From the NCBI GenBank assembly GCA_030737835.1, contig CM060848.1, positions 14,697,254-14,761,253 of the forward strand: a DNA stretch of 64,000 nt, given 5' to 3'. Both the position numbers and the translations under genes were made by a program. The notes beneath the pieces were generated by a model, which worked only from the letters and a program-made list of their open reading frames with translations, was not told the DNA's origin and ran no database searches. This DNA comes from Acorus gramineus (taxonomy: Eukaryota; Streptophyta; Magnoliopsida; Acorales; Acoraceae). Of the stretch, positions 51,101 through 61,207 are shown one piece after another (the stretch's first letter is position 1; each line of letters begins with the position of its first letter).

Positions 51101-53908
51101 GATTAAAGATGTGGCTGCAGAAGTGAAGCCAAAAATAGGAAGGCTGTAAAGTGTCACCCAACTGCTACTTTGTTTGTTGTTGTCTCTTATTATTTAGATT
51201 TGAATTTTCCTTAACTGTATCGAGTATTGTCTTTGAAATGTACGTAAAAATTCTATATTTCTATGTTTGGATCTTTTTTTGTTGCTTTTCTTACTTTTAG
51301 TTGATGAAATCAACCTCTCTGGTATAAAGTTCGCATGCCTCACACAGTAGTTGAGTTAGCATGAAAAATGTTAAATGGCATGATTAGACTTTAGAATAAA
51401 GTAGGTATTATATTTCTGATTTGGCACTTGACCGTCTTTTATATAATGTTTCCCACTATCAAATCTTCTTCAGCTGCCAATGTGGTTGGGAAGTGCTAAG
51501 TGCTAATCTGAAAAGTTCAAACAATGGCTAGAACATATGACTGTAAATGAGAATCTCATGATCCCACTTTCTGAAATTCACTCTTTTGTCATCTCTGCTT
51601 CTTGTTTCTGACGCAGGTAAATGACTGCACAGATAAATTTTTATGGATGATTTTTATTGGCATATTTTTAAGTAATATATATATCCATGATGAATGATAG
51701 TGCAGAAGAGGCAGTGTTCATATTCATTTGCTTCTTGGTTTTTTTTTTTTTTTTTTTAAGATCTTCTTGAGTTTATGTACAAGTATTGCTTATGTGTTTG
51801 CAGGTGAGCATCAAATCGGTAGATCATGTTGATCTACTTAAGGAGCAATTAAAAATTTTATCTGGAGAAGTAGCACTTCATTCTAGTGCTTTGAAGCGCC
51901 TTACAGAAGAGGCAGCCAGCAACCCTGAGAAGGAAGAGATTCATGTAATTTCTCAACGCAACATTATCGACATTGGTTAAATTTGGTAGAGTATATATCA
52001 GCTATATTGCTCATTGACCACAATTTCATGTACATGAAGATTGAGATGAGAAGAATTAATGATGAAATTCAAGTGAAAAACCAACAAATAGCATCCCTTG
52101 AAAAACAAATGGCTGACTCATTTCCGGTTACTCCGAATAAAGTGGATCAACTGGGCCTCTCTCCTGTAAGAATCAGTACCGTCTATATGCATTGGTGGCT
52201 TATTTCATTTTAAACTCTGCCAACCAATTTGCTTGTTTAACATGCAGTCCTATGCTGATCTGATGGCACAATTAAACGAGAAGTCTTTCGAACTTGAGGT
52301 GATATTCTTTCCTGATATTTTCTTATTCAGTTTGTAAAATCATGCATTTCACTGTCTATTAAAATGGTAAATTGCATTTCCATATGGCATGGTGTCATGT
52401 GATTTCCATCTCCCATTAGCATCCTTTTAAACTTTGCCAGAAAATATATTACATCCGTATTTTCTCAATGGGAACTGGGAATGCATGTGCATTTCCCCTC
52501 CCAAACAATTTTTTTTTTAAATAACATATATACTGTTCAGTTCAGTGATCACTCTCTGAAGATCTCTCTGACATTTTTCATCAGGTCAAAACTGCAGATA
52601 ATAGAGTAATACAAGATCAGTTGCACCAAAAGGTTGGTAGGCATCATTTTCACATAATGTTTTTTAATTTTCCAATTGAACCGGTATCTCTAAATAACCA
52701 CTAATTTTGCTATTTATTTTTTCCCAGACAAGTGAATGTGAAGCTTTGCTGGATACCATCGCTTCACTGAAACAACAGCTAGCAGATGCACCTGAATCGA
52801 AGGGTTCTGACACCATGCAGCATTCTTCTGGAGGGACTGACACCAAGGTGGAACAGTATCTGAGCAAAGAAGAGTTGCTGAGGCAAGCTCAGGTAGAGAA
52901 TATATTGTTTTCTATAAATTTCTTGATGCATCGACTCCTAGATTTTCTTTTCACTTGCGCGTTGTAAACTTGTAATCTTTATACATGGTTAACTTTTTTT
53001 TTTTTTTTGCATTGAGTTAATTAGCCATACAAGTTTCAAGCCCTAGACTAAAGGGAACTTTCATGGGTGAATCCTTTTTAAAACACCCGTCAATGAAATA
53101 TATTATCACTTTGTATGCTAATCCTTCTTTCTGATATATGTGGATCTATTAGCAATCCTCTCCTTAGGGCTTTATATGGACTAAATATGATATGATCTTC
53201 AAAACTCCACGAGTTTAAATCTAAATCCTTGATGAAAAGCTTCTCAATGCTCATCATGTTGATTTGTGCTTTTGCAGCGTGTTTATAAGGTCGTACTCTC
53301 TAAGTTGTAGTTATTGATATTAGTATGTGATTTTATAATAGGCATTTGAGATCGAAGAATTGAAGCAGGAATTATCCGAAGTGACTGAATCCAAGAAATA
53401 TCTCGAAAGCCGCAACCAAAAGTTAGCCGAAGAGTGCACGTATGCGAAAGGATTGGCCTCTGCTGCAGCTGTGGAGTTGAAGGCATTGTCAGAGGAAGTT
53501 GCGAAGCTAATGAATGACAACGAGAGGCTGACCGCCGAACTGGCAGCATCTACAAAGAGCTCAACACAACGAAGAACCAACAGCGGACCAAGAAATATCA
53601 ACAGAAGAGACATCAATGGCAGGCGACAAGACCAATTAGGTTCTCTCTCAGTCGTCAGAAAGGAAGCGACCTCTACAAACCATGATAGAGAGCGAGCCCT
53701 CGAGACTGCTCTCATGGAGAAGAACCAGAGAGAGGCTGAGCTCGAAAAGAAGGCGGATGAATTGAGGCAGCAAGAAATGGAGCTGCATAAGAAGGTGGAG
53801 GAATCCAGTCAGAGAGAGGCTTATCTCGAGAATGAACTTGCAAATATGTGGGTTCTGGTGGCAAAGCTGAAGAGATCTCAGGGGATTGATCAGGAAAATG
53901 GAGTTTGA
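33189..53908 (+). CDS. Kinesin-7 motor protein, KIN-7C/KIN-7K type (23 exons)
   Basis: Exons: 33189-33415, 33507-33604, 36460-36549, 38235-38287, 40652-40717, 40798-40851, 41407-41466, 41585-41663, 43265-43332, 43759-43821, 44017-44121, 44864-44968, 45054-45161, 45665-45811, 47732-47914, 48108-48266, 49582-49815, 51804-51944, 52040-52165, 52248-52298, 52585-52632, 52728-52892, 53342-53908. They sum to 2997 bp, in frame, 998 residues. The protein has a Ser/Lys-rich N-terminus. The motor domain is ~66-392, with P-loop GVTSSGKT 145-152, switch I NLQSSRSH 253-260 and switch II DLAGSE 290-295. A neck and long coiled coils follow. Motor phrases ([37 protein letters not shown]) and the tail ([37 protein letters not shown]) match the plant kinesin-7 group called KIN-7C/KIN-7K, some annotated as organelle-targeted. 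It is an ATP-driven microtubule motor; cargo unknown. The weakest boundary is the acceptor before 52040. Exons 1-2 lie in the tandem duplication. Confidence 0.93.
34275..34297 (+). repeat. Poly-C tract C23 in kinesin intron 2
   Basis: Counterpart of the C38-A-C6 tract of copy 1, here a pure C23 followed by GAAAAGGAGG and a T14 tract. Confidence 0.9.
34840..35640 (+). mobile_element. LINE 3' remnant in kinesin intron 2
   Basis: Contains the same zf-RVT-like frame as 29044-29200, then decayed sequence rich in stops. It ends with GGGGCATCATC, CTTCATTCAAAAAATAAAAA and an A/T-rich tail at about 35575-35640. A closely similar 3' end is at 47130-47310. Sense orientation relative to the kinesin. The duplication breakpoint (35007) lies inside it, so the LINE was inserted before the duplication. 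Confidence 0.7.
36930..37255 (+). mobile_element. Retroelement-like fragment in kinesin intron 3
   Basis: Two A-rich tracts flank an inverted motif: AACTGTTAT near 36969 faces ATAACAGTTTT near 37020. The following sequence ends CACCATTCAATTAAAAAAAAAA, resembling the 3' tail of a retroposon. Open frames through it have no recognised domain. Family not assigned. Confidence 0.35.
37596..38271 (+). repeat. ~337-bp tandem duplication spanning the exon 4 boundary
   Basis: Unit 1 (37596-37932) and unit 2 (37933-38271) match closely from TTA(T/C)GTTAATTTTCTAG through the branch and polypyrimidine region, the TAG acceptor and the first ~37 bases of exon 4. Unit 2 runs into the functional exon; unit 1 ends at GTGGGAA and is followed directly by the start of unit 2. 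Confidence 0.93.
37895..37932 (+). pseudogene. Broken duplicate of the kinesin P-loop exon
   Basis: Copy of the first 37 bases of exon 4 with one extra T (TATGGTTGTGAC instead of TATGGTGTGAC). The shift puts a TAG stop in frame where the P-loop serines should be. The TTTTGTAG acceptor in front of it is intact, but the exon end and its GTAAG donor are absent, so it cannot be spliced as a normal cassette. Confidence 0.88.
38400..38720 (+). repeat. Two-copy tandem repeat, ~160 bp, kinesin intron 4
   Basis: GAGTGTGTGTGTGTGTTC starts at 38400 and 38560. Both units share GAGAAAATAGATTTTG, GTAAAACAAGCTAGCTGAG and GAGACCAGATCTGAATGCTC. Confidence 0.92.
39119..40196 (-). mobile_element. LINE 3' fragment, antisense in kinesin intron 4
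   Basis: On the minus strand a frame at 39678-40196 reads [20 protein letters not shown] and later [20 protein letters not shown] followed by DKVLTKVN, the zf-RVT region of a plant LINE. Downstream on that strand decayed sequence continues to a tract that is poly-A on the minus strand (T13 on plus, ~39121-39135), a typical LINE 3' end. Only the 3' part is present. An internal near-repeat of GGGTACCCTGAATT occurs at ~39933 and ~40065. Confidence 0.75.
42565..42870 (-). mobile_element. LTR/TRIM-like fragment in kinesin intron 8
   Basis: Read on the minus strand, TTTGGTATCAAAGCC (~42572-42587) resembles a primer-binding site for initiator methionine tRNA, placed just after an LTR-like end in CA. 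Further into the LTR-like part, GTCCCACATCG (~42703-42713) is a motif common in plant TRIM/LTR repeats. No gag-pol coding is present. The far end and any target duplication could not be fixed. Confidence 0.5.
44619..44760 (-). mobile_element. Short LINE 3'-end fragment in kinesin intron 11
   Basis: Resembles the 3' end of the 39119-40196 LINE: a T-rich start (A-rich on minus), then ACGAGGGATCTCC and ACAACAAAAATA blocks in the same order. Probably a 5'-truncated insertion of the same family. Confidence 0.5.
46062..46650 (+). repeat. Diverged direct repeats in kinesin intron 14
   Basis: TTACACTGCT plus a T tract and AGGTCATC appear at ~46062-46115 and ~46478-46530. AGGTTGAATGTCC...GGGAGCTGTGACCTA at ~46393 recurs as AGGTTGAAAGTCC...AGAGCTGTGGCCTA at ~46546, each followed by a GTCTATGC/TTTGATAAT block. 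Origin unclear. Confidence 0.6.
46143..46183. repeat. CA/CG alternating microsatellite
   Basis: ACACACAC, then CGCGCGCGCGCGCGC, then ACGCACACACAC. A purine-pyrimidine alternating tract of the kind that can adopt Z-DNA. Confidence 0.9.
47130..47310 (+). mobile_element. LINE 3' end in kinesin intron 14
   Basis: TTAGGGGCATCAGTTTC, then TTGTTCCAATCCTTCATTC and an AAAATTAATAATAAATATAT tail. Same terminal pattern as the LINE ending at ~35640. The upstream part is T-rich and non-coding. Confidence 0.6.
47465..47563 (+). pseudogene. U6 spliceosomal snRNA pseudogene
   Basis: Aligns along nearly the full length of plant U6: a decayed 5' stem-loop (GTCTTTCAGGACATC), ATAAAATTGGAA, AGAGAAGATTAGCATGGCC, TGCACAAGGATGATGACAC, then a drifted 3' tail ending CTAATTTTGTC. 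The invariant ACAGAGA box reads ATAGAGA, and an extra GAT sits in the internal stem-loop region. No upstream sequence element (GTCCCACATCG) or TATA is placed at the distances a plant U6 promoter needs. It sits 155 bp after a LINE 3' end, suggesting LINE-mediated retroposition. Same strand as the host gene, intron 14. Confidence 0.9.
49301..49506. repeat. Perfect 31-bp inverted repeat, 144-bp loop
   Basis: 49301-49331 is the exact reverse complement of 49476-49506 (the arm begins CTCATTGCTGGTGCATG). It lies in kinesin intron 16, 75 bp before exon 17. The loop shows no coding sequence. No clear target duplication flanks it. It may be a small foldback MITE or the remnant of one. Confidence 0.93.
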
Positions 53909-54110
53909 GCAGTATTGAGCAATCGAGGGGGGGAAAATGCCGTTGGTCAATCGAGGTCGGTGAAAGAGTTCGTATGAGATTTGCATATTGCCTTGTGATT
54001 TTATGTAAGTAGAAGATTCTGAGTTTCCAGTTTTCAATCTTAGCCTGTAAAAAATTAGGACTTCTCCATTTTTTTTAGTTGGTCAGCAACCATTTTGGTT
54101 TATGCAACTT

Positions 54111-54357
54111 GTGTTCTGTTTAAAGTTGAATCTTGATTGGTGTGTTATATCATATTTTGAAGGGTTTATTATCTACCTTAAGATACAGGGTTGTCAAGAA
54201 ATAAAGAAGCGCTAAAATAAATATATCAAGTTGTGTGTTCTGTTTAAAGTTGAATCTTGATTGGTGTTATATCATATTTTGAAGGGTTTATTATCTACCT
54301 TAAAATACGGGGTTGTCAAGAAATAAAGAAGCGCTAAAATAAATATATTAAGTTGTG
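54111..54357 (+). repeat. 124-bp tandem duplication carrying a poly(A) signal
   Basis: Unit 1 starts GTGTTCTGTTTAAAG at 54111 and unit 2 at 54235, near-identical. Each contains AATAAA (54200-54205 and 54322-54327), about 290 and 415 bases after the kinesin stop codon. Either could be the kinesin polyadenylation signal. Confidence 0.9.
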
Positions 54358-56216
54358 AGTTACATTTAAAATTGTCAATGTATAAGATGTGGATTGGATA
54401 CCTTGATATTCATGTTCAATTTCTAAATCTTTTTAGACATGAATATTAATATTCGAATTTGAGTGTTTTCGTATTAAAAAAAAAAATGAATATTTTCCAC
54501 CATAATTAAAAAAGAAAATATGAACTTCAAATACATGCACTTGTCAGAATAATTTGGTGAGGTTATAGTATGTGAGATGGTGCAATATAAAAAAAGTATT
54601 GTAGAGTCAATTACATTGATGTGAAATGAATGTAATTGTTGCTTTTAAATATTTAAAATTTTTTGGCAAACAGACTGAGGATCTTTCTATAAAGTTTTAC
54701 ATGTGATGTAACCCATTATTTTACCAGAATATTTTTTATATATTTCATTTCTTTGCCACTTATCTCGCGTTGCCTAGTGTCCACTACTATCAATCATAGA
54801 TTTCTGAAGTTGATTAAAAGATTTGGATTAGGATGACTAGAACCTTGTATTCGGATGACTAGAACCTTGTGTTCCTTAGCCTTCTCTTACTGTCATATTG
54901 GATCTTTAAAGAGCCTCCTCCTTCTCATCCTTTTTTTTTGGGTGATATTTTCATCCCATGTTTGTTTTTGGAAATCCTAACGACCCAATCTCTTTCAGGT
55001 GGGGTTGCTTTTAGATAAGACTCCTGATCAATCACTCTTTATTTAGTTGTTTCTAGTTCTCATTTCATATTTGATATGCACCATCAACATTGTCTTTGTG
55101 GGAAAAAAAAATCATACTGTGATGGTCCCCCGATAGATTCCGACCTATTTTTTTGTCAGACATAGCCAGGGCCACATAAAGCATGCTGTTTGGAACCCGA
55201 TTTTTTAAAACTGATCATGACTAAATTCAATTTTGAAAAAAAAAAAATTTGAAAATAAAAACACTCATTTGCTTGAACTCATTTTAAATGGATTTTAGAT
55301 TTTGGATTATGAGTATTACTTAATAAAAAGAAAACACTTACTTATCTTTGAAAACTCAATTAACACGGTTGAAGTAGCTAATATATTTTTTTAATTGCAA
55401 ATCAAATGATAAACGGAGCTTTAGTTAAGTTTCTCATTTAAAAAGATTTTAGAGAGTGAGATGTTGCTCCAACACAACACATTATCTCCATCTACATTTT
55501 ATTTTAAAATTAATAATATTCATATAATCTCTCGTTTTCCTATAAAACCGAAAATGAATGTAATTAAATATTAATTGAATCAGATCAATATTAATAAAAA
55601 AAGATGTATAAATGTTTATAATTATATTTTAACTCATTTAAATATAAACCAAATATGTTCTATATTGGTTTCATTTTCAACGTTTTGATAAGAAATTATG
55701 GATTCTTCAATGGAAAACCCATTCATTTTAACATTGAAGATGCTCTTATGAGTTTATCTTTCTGCAGCAGTACTCTTCAAAGCTGCTGTCCCTGGATATA
55801 AAAACACACAGAAAGTAACAAAGCATGACAGAAGGATTGGGCAAAACCTACCTTTTGGCATCACATTTAGGCAGCTTTGTTCATATATATGATCATGCCA
55901 CCATTAAAGCACACACACAAATAGAGCCGAAAGTGCCTTTCCCAATCACTTTTTATCCAACGCTCATGATCAATCAATCATCTTTGCCTCTTTTTTTCCC
56001 AATAAGCTAAATCTTTTATAACGGATCTCCTATTTTTGTTGGGTCCATCACTCTGATATTTTTTTTTCCAATATTTATGTTGATGTACTTTTAAAGAATT
56101 TTGTATGGATACAAAATAATTTTTTTGTGTGAATATGTATAGAAAACTATTTTAAAAGTTTGGCTTAAGATTCTGCTTATCCCGCTTACACTTACAACCA
56201 ACCGTCTTTTAGTGAT
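54358..56216. other. Intergenic, no gene
   Basis: AT-rich. A short direct repeat GGATGACTAGAACCTTGT occurs at ~54832 and ~54856. No other structure recognised. Confidence 0.45.
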
Positions 56217-56665
56217 ATTTTGATTAGGAGTGGTAAACGAGCCGAACGAGTCGAGTTTTGACATATTCAAACTCAGTTCGTTTATAAACGAGTCAAATCG
56301 AGCTGAGCTCACGAGCCTCAACGAACCTAGCATTCTTCTTTATTTTAGAGTTTTTAATTGTTGAAAACAAAATTTTAGTCTAAATAAGCCAAGTTCATGA
56401 GCTTAAACGAGCATAACTTTGTATTGATTTAATATTCTGATTTTACAAAAGAGTTGAGTTAAGCTTCAACTAAGTTTTTTATAACACAAATGAGTCGAGT
56501 TTTAACACAAAATGAAGCTCGATCCAGGTCCCGAGTATAACCGAACTTTAAAAATTATTCAAGCTCACTCATTTGTCTAATTGAATGAGCCTGAACGAGC
56601 TCAAATCGAACCGAGCCCGAGCCGAGTCTGAGCGGCTTGGTTCGTTTACCGGCCCTAATTTTGAT
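56217..56665. mobile_element. hAT-type MITE with 8-bp target-site duplication
   Basis: Element 56225-56657 (433 bp). The ends TAGGAGTGGTAAACGAGCC and, reversed, TAGGGCCGGTAAACGAACC are terminal inverted repeats. ATTTTGAT flanks both ends (56217-56224 and 56658-56665). An 8-bp duplication fits the hAT superfamily. The interior repeats GAGC/CGAG-rich motifs (AACGAGCC, GAGCTGAGCTC, CCGAGCCCGAGCC) and has no transposase. Confidence 0.9.
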
Positions 56666-56856
56666 TTCCATTAAAGTGCAAATAATCTTTGTCATTTTAG
56701 TTATAAATCATTCTTCACATTTTTTTTGTCAAATGGGAGGAAATAATAATCAATGAATACTTCAATTAGATTACTGTTAATATCAATGATTATGGGAAAA
56801 TGCTGAAATACACTTAATTCTCTAATTTAACTTGATTTATAATGGGTATATAGGTT

Positions 56857-57015
56857 TGTTCCCAGTGACCATAACACAACGATTCAGTGTTTACCTGTGT
56901 TAAGGATAAGTCTTGAGTTCAAATCTTGACGCTGTGTTATATTTTATGTTTGTTAGACAAAATTCAAAAGAATCTAAAAGAATTTTATGTGACGAAAAAC
57001 CTCTTTGATAGAAAA
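56857..57015 (+). mobile_element. tRNA-derived SINE, copy 2
   Basis: Collinear with 19205-19420: a box A-like TAACACAACGA, box B-like GAGTTCAAATC at tRNA-like distance, then GACGCTGTGTTATA, TGTTTGTTAG and AAAGAATTTTATGTGACG, ending near an A/G-rich tail. Diverged from copy 1 at many positions, so neither insertion is recent. Confidence 0.7.
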
Positions 57016-57459
57016 AAAGAAAAAAGAAAAAAAAGGGTATACAGGTTATGGTATAGAAAATAACACAGATGGAATAAATTTCAAAATGAAATGATAGTTA
57101 CACCATTTTTTAGATGCAATAAAGGATGCACTGAAAGGTGCACGACGGTGCACAGGGTTACATCCATGAATAGATGCAAGTGCAATCAAGGGGTACTTCA
57201 TTTGGAACAAGTACCATCTTCTGATTGGATACAATTAATGAGCAATTATACCATTGACTTGATGCTACAAAGGGTGCATACGTGTGAGTCCATAGACAGG
57301 GACTCATCCTCCCCATTTTGTTAGCATATCAACACAATTTTAAATAGAGTCGAAGAAAACACTCCCCTCTTGGTTGTCCTTCCAATGTTAATGTAGAATA
57401 ATGATGTGGATATCTTGAAATAAAATAAAATAATTGATTTTGATTGGTTGGGAGAATTA
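57016..57459. other. Intergenic, nothing recognised
   Basis: Small overlapping open frames on both strands around 57046-57324 have no recognisable motif or supporting context. Confidence 0.4.
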
Positions 57460-57835
57460 GATACTCAAAGATAATCTATGTTTAGATAATTTATCATAAA
57501 GATGGATAGTCATTTAATGAAACAGACTGAATTAAAGTTATTTTAAATTATTTCATCCAAAGAATATGTAGGTCCACTGTTAAATCAATTGTCATCACCT
57601 CTTATAAATCACTTGTCAAATCAATTGTTATCATTTTTTCACTCTTTATAAATCATTATCTACACTTTATTCACATTTTATCTAGACAACAAAAACTTTA
57701 TTATTACATTTTTCAACGATAATAATTCAAAACACAACCAAACATAAAATCATTTTATCATTATCTATACCCACTTATGCTGGAATAACTATATACCTAA
57801 GAATAAGTCATATTCTGTATCTAAATGGGAGCTAA
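57460..57835. repeat. Dispersed MITE-like repeat, family A, copy 4
   Basis: Clear family A order: ATCAATTGTCATCACCTCTT, ATAAATCACTTGTCAAATC, CACATTTTATCTAGACAACA, AAAACTTTATTATTACATTT, TTCAACGATAATAA, CACTTATGCTGGAATAACTA. Best-preserved copy in the window. Confidence 0.65.
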
Positions 57836-59472
57836 AAGTTTAATTGCATCGAGTCAGGTTAGAAGCATGGGTAGACTTGCAATATTTCAAGGATATTAAA
57901 TTTACTTTCACTACTACATTTCACGTACATTCATTGTTGCTTCATTGAATCCTGGAAGAGTATTTTTACAATCTCGATATATCATATAATCTGGTGGAGG
58001 AATATAACGACTTAATGATAAAGAGATACACGTATTATATTTTTTTATTGTATTAACATTCAAAAAGTGTTTCAATTTTTGTCACTCAAATTCTCAAACA
58101 ATTACAAAATTGGTTTTGAAACTAATATATCCAATGAAATTTAGGGACTGAAAACTAATTAAAAATTAGAGAGACTCATTATAAAAATGATCTAATTATG
58201 AATAATTAACACACACACGGTATGTCGGTATCCACAAAAAAAGGGTGACGGGGTCCTCCACCTTGCAAGGAATAACAATTCATCAAACCAAACAGCGACA
58301 ACTTTTCCTCTTTATACCCACCGCCGGAAAATCCGAACATGGTCGGTCATACGTGTCGCTCCTTCATTAGTCAGCTCCCCGTCCCATGAATCTCAACCAT
58401 GCAAATCCCTGGCAGTACTCCCTGGCGGTATGTGAGGAATCGGGTTAGGTTATTCCCCCCCACGCAAGATGTGCATGAAAAAAAATATCTTTAATTTTAA
58501 TATATTATGTTAAATATATATAAATATTATAATTAAATTTTTAATACTAATTAAATAAATTATTTATAGAATTTATTATGAAATTTTACATAAAAAAATA
58601 TGTTGCAAGTGAAAATAAGTTTTTTTGTATATACAATCCTTAACCAACTTATATTGTAAAAATGGGTATATATACAAAAAAAAAAAAATCATTAAGATCT
58701 GGTGGACATAGATGATATTATTCAATGTATATAAAGATAAAAAAACTAAGAATTAAACTATTATCGAATTTTTTAAAAAATTTCATAACTTTTCAAGTAT
58801 AACTTCGATTTGAGTGATCAATATCTCATTTGAAAGATCTTTTTTATATATACTAATGATTGTAAAATATGTTTATCTAAAAATAAATATTTCATAATGA
58901 AGTGAGATCAAATATTGAAACTCATAATTGACTTGAAATTAATTATTTATTACATGATTATCTCAATTTAAATAAATTGAAAAATAATTAAAAAAATGAT
59001 GATGTTGCACGATCACTACCATTTATTCAATAAAAAAAACTTTAAAAATATTGAGGGTAATTTGGTAGATATGAATATGATATTATTCAATTTATGAATG
59101 GATAGATTTTTTTTATTTTTATCCCGATATAAACCTAGTAAAAATGTTTTTCAATTCTTAACTTTAATTTAAAATCAAACATAATTAATAACCAAGGGTA
59201 AATCCAGAAAATAAATAGATGCTCATTGAACAATTTGATTGTATAATTAATATATACAAATTAATTGAATCAAATATTATAATTAAATTAAATCCTAATT
59301 TTAATTTTAAAATATGATGTAATATCCCAGTCACTGTTTCTATTTCCAAGTCTGAAGCCAGTAGTATGTGAACGCGTTTGTCAAAAGCCGGAATCTCCCC
59401 CTCCCCACGTAAAGCCACCCCCATCTTACTTTTCTCTCACTTTTCTCCTCCCCCACCAAAGCTCACCCTCTC
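57836..59472. other. Intergenic DNA upstream of the small membrane-protein gene
   Basis: Mostly AT-rich with no gene. The last 120 bases are the proximal promoter of the gene at 59522. AACGCGTTT (~59371) and CCCACGTAAAG (~59403) resemble plant CGCG-box and ACGT-core elements, an observation by motif only. Confidence 0.45.
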
Positions 59473-59480
59473 TATAAAAA
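59473..59480 (+). promoter_or_regulatory. TATA box of the small membrane-protein gene
   Basis: TATAAAAA in the context CTCTCTATAAAAAACC, 49 bases before the ATG. With a normal TATA-to-start distance the 5' leader would be about 15-20 bases. This decides the start codon in favour of 59522. Confidence 0.8.
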
Positions 59481-59521
59481 ACCACTTCAAACCCACAAAA
59501 AGAATAATAAAAAAACACAAG

Positions 59522-59905
59522 ATGGATAACACAAACTACGATCCAAACAGCCGATACAACAATTCTCCAACTATTCCAATCCACCTGTTCTTCTTCTTGT
59601 TCACTCTCCTGGCCTTCATGGGTCTATCATGGTACGTGAACTATGAGTCTGTTTTGGAGGGTTTGATGAACCAACTCAAGCTGGCTATGGTTCTATCACC
59701 GTTGGTTCTGCTTTTGGTGGTCCACTTCATGTCCAGCGATGACCAGAGACGATCGCCTTTCGTTGGGGTTTTGCCGGAGAGGGAGGCCCTGCACAGGGCC
59801 GGTGGGTCGCCGTGGGGGGTCGGGCTGCTTCTCATGGTTCTGCTTTTGATGGTCTCCTATCAGTCTGAGGTCCATCACCGTTGGTTTCCTCTGTTGAGTA
59901 GGTGA
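59522..59905 (+). CDS. Small plant three-pass membrane protein, unknown function
   Basis: Single exon, 127 residues, ATG at 59522. A polar N-terminus (MDNTNYDPNSRYNN) precedes three hydrophobic segments: about 19-39 (HLFFFLFTLLAFMGLSWYV), 53-70 (LKLAMVLSPLVLLLVVHFM) and 98-113 (WGVGLLLMVLLLMVSY). Between the second and third is a conserved-looking loop with LPEREALHRAGGSPWGV, and the protein ends HHRWFPLLSR. I recognise this as the kind of short uncharacterised plant transmembrane protein found across angiosperms, but know no function. The frame is open further upstream, to 59378, but that extension has no ATG and contains the TATA box, so it is not coding. Confidence 0.85.
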   Translation: MDNTNYDPNSRYNNSPTIPIHLFFFLFTLLAFMGLSWYVNYESVLEGLMNQLKLAMVLSPLVLLLVVHFMSSDDQRRSPFVGVLPEREALHRAGGSPWGVGLLLMVLLLMVSYQSEVHHRWFPLLSR

Positions 59906-61207
59906 TGATCAGATGATGCATGTGTTTGATAGCTAGTGAAGGAACCCAAGGATCTCCAATTAATTAGAAATGGATAAATGTCCTAAATTATCTCTAAATT
60001 ACATATGTTTATTATATGATGGAACATATGTCATTTCTTTATAGATGATTAATATGGACTAATAGAATCCAGCAATGATTGGATCTTATCTCTTAGATGG
60101 AAGGATTTCTGTGTATATTCGAGTTTCTATTTTTGTGTTAAATCTATTTTATTTTGTATTGCAAGCAGTTTTGGTTCAGTGTAAGCTTTTGTTTAGTTTT
60201 ATACACTACATGTATATATATTTTGGTAAGCTTTTTGTTTAGTTTTATATGGTAACAAAACTGGTTCCTCTTTTTTTTTTTTAATAATTATTGGTTCACT
60301 AGTAAATTGGATAATAAACTGGAAACACTTTTTTTTGTGGTTTATTTTAATGACTGTTTGATTGGTGGTGGAGACTACTTTTTTTTTTTTTTTTTTACAC
60401 CCAATATAATCCTAACTTCAATCGTGTATCATTTGACCCATTAATTATCTGTTCGGACAGAATTCCAGTTTTACATTATATATAATTACATCACAATGAC
60501 TCATTTCGATATATCCACCTATGTACCTAATACCTCATGATATATATTAAATTAATGGGGTTCCAGTGTTACACGTTCCAATATTATCATCTCACAATCG
60601 AGCAATTATATGTTCATTCATTTCTCATATATCAATGAATGGATTATTTAATTTTAAAGGTTTTAAGTGGATTCCTGGCATAATTTAATCTTATCACAAT
60701 TTAAAAGTGACTCGTTTCATAGATTCACCGATAGATATTATATTTATTAAGGTTCCAATATTACTTTCCAATGTTATCATCTCACAATTGAGCAATTATA
60801 CATGTTCATTCCTCACGTATCAATACTAGTAAGTGGAATATTTTAAATTTTAGATTTTAAAATCGGATTTAAATAAATTGCAAAGATATTGAAAAACAAA
60901 CGCCTAAAACAATCCTATTTAATATATAACAAAAATATTAATTGAATTAGAGATAGACTTCACTTATCAAATGATTGAAAAAAGACTCACAAAATAACTT
61001 TGTTCAAATCAATTTAACTACAACAAATATATCATGCATTTCCATTGATCAAATTTAACAAAATAATAAAAAACATCTTTCACGTATGTTTTCTAACGAA
61101 AATAACTTAAAAGGCAACCACATGGAATATCACTTATTCCTCGTCTATGGAATAGTTGTGTATTGTGGAACAGTTTATGTCTCTTTTCAAATGATGGCTA
61201 AAAGAAC
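59906..61207. other. Intergenic, AT-rich, weak repeat remnants
   Basis: No gene. A near-repeat of GGTTCCAGTGTTAC-/ATTATCATCTCACAATCGAGCAATTATATG at ~60559-60612 recurs as GGTTCCAATATTAC and ATTATCATCTCACAATTGAGCAATTATACATG at ~60750-60803, about 190 bp later. A worn family A copy may lie at ~60935-61200. Confidence 0.45.

Noticed and set aside
59378-59521. 48-codon N-terminal extension of the small membrane protein
   Set aside because: It has no ATG (begins with TTG) and contains the TATA box.
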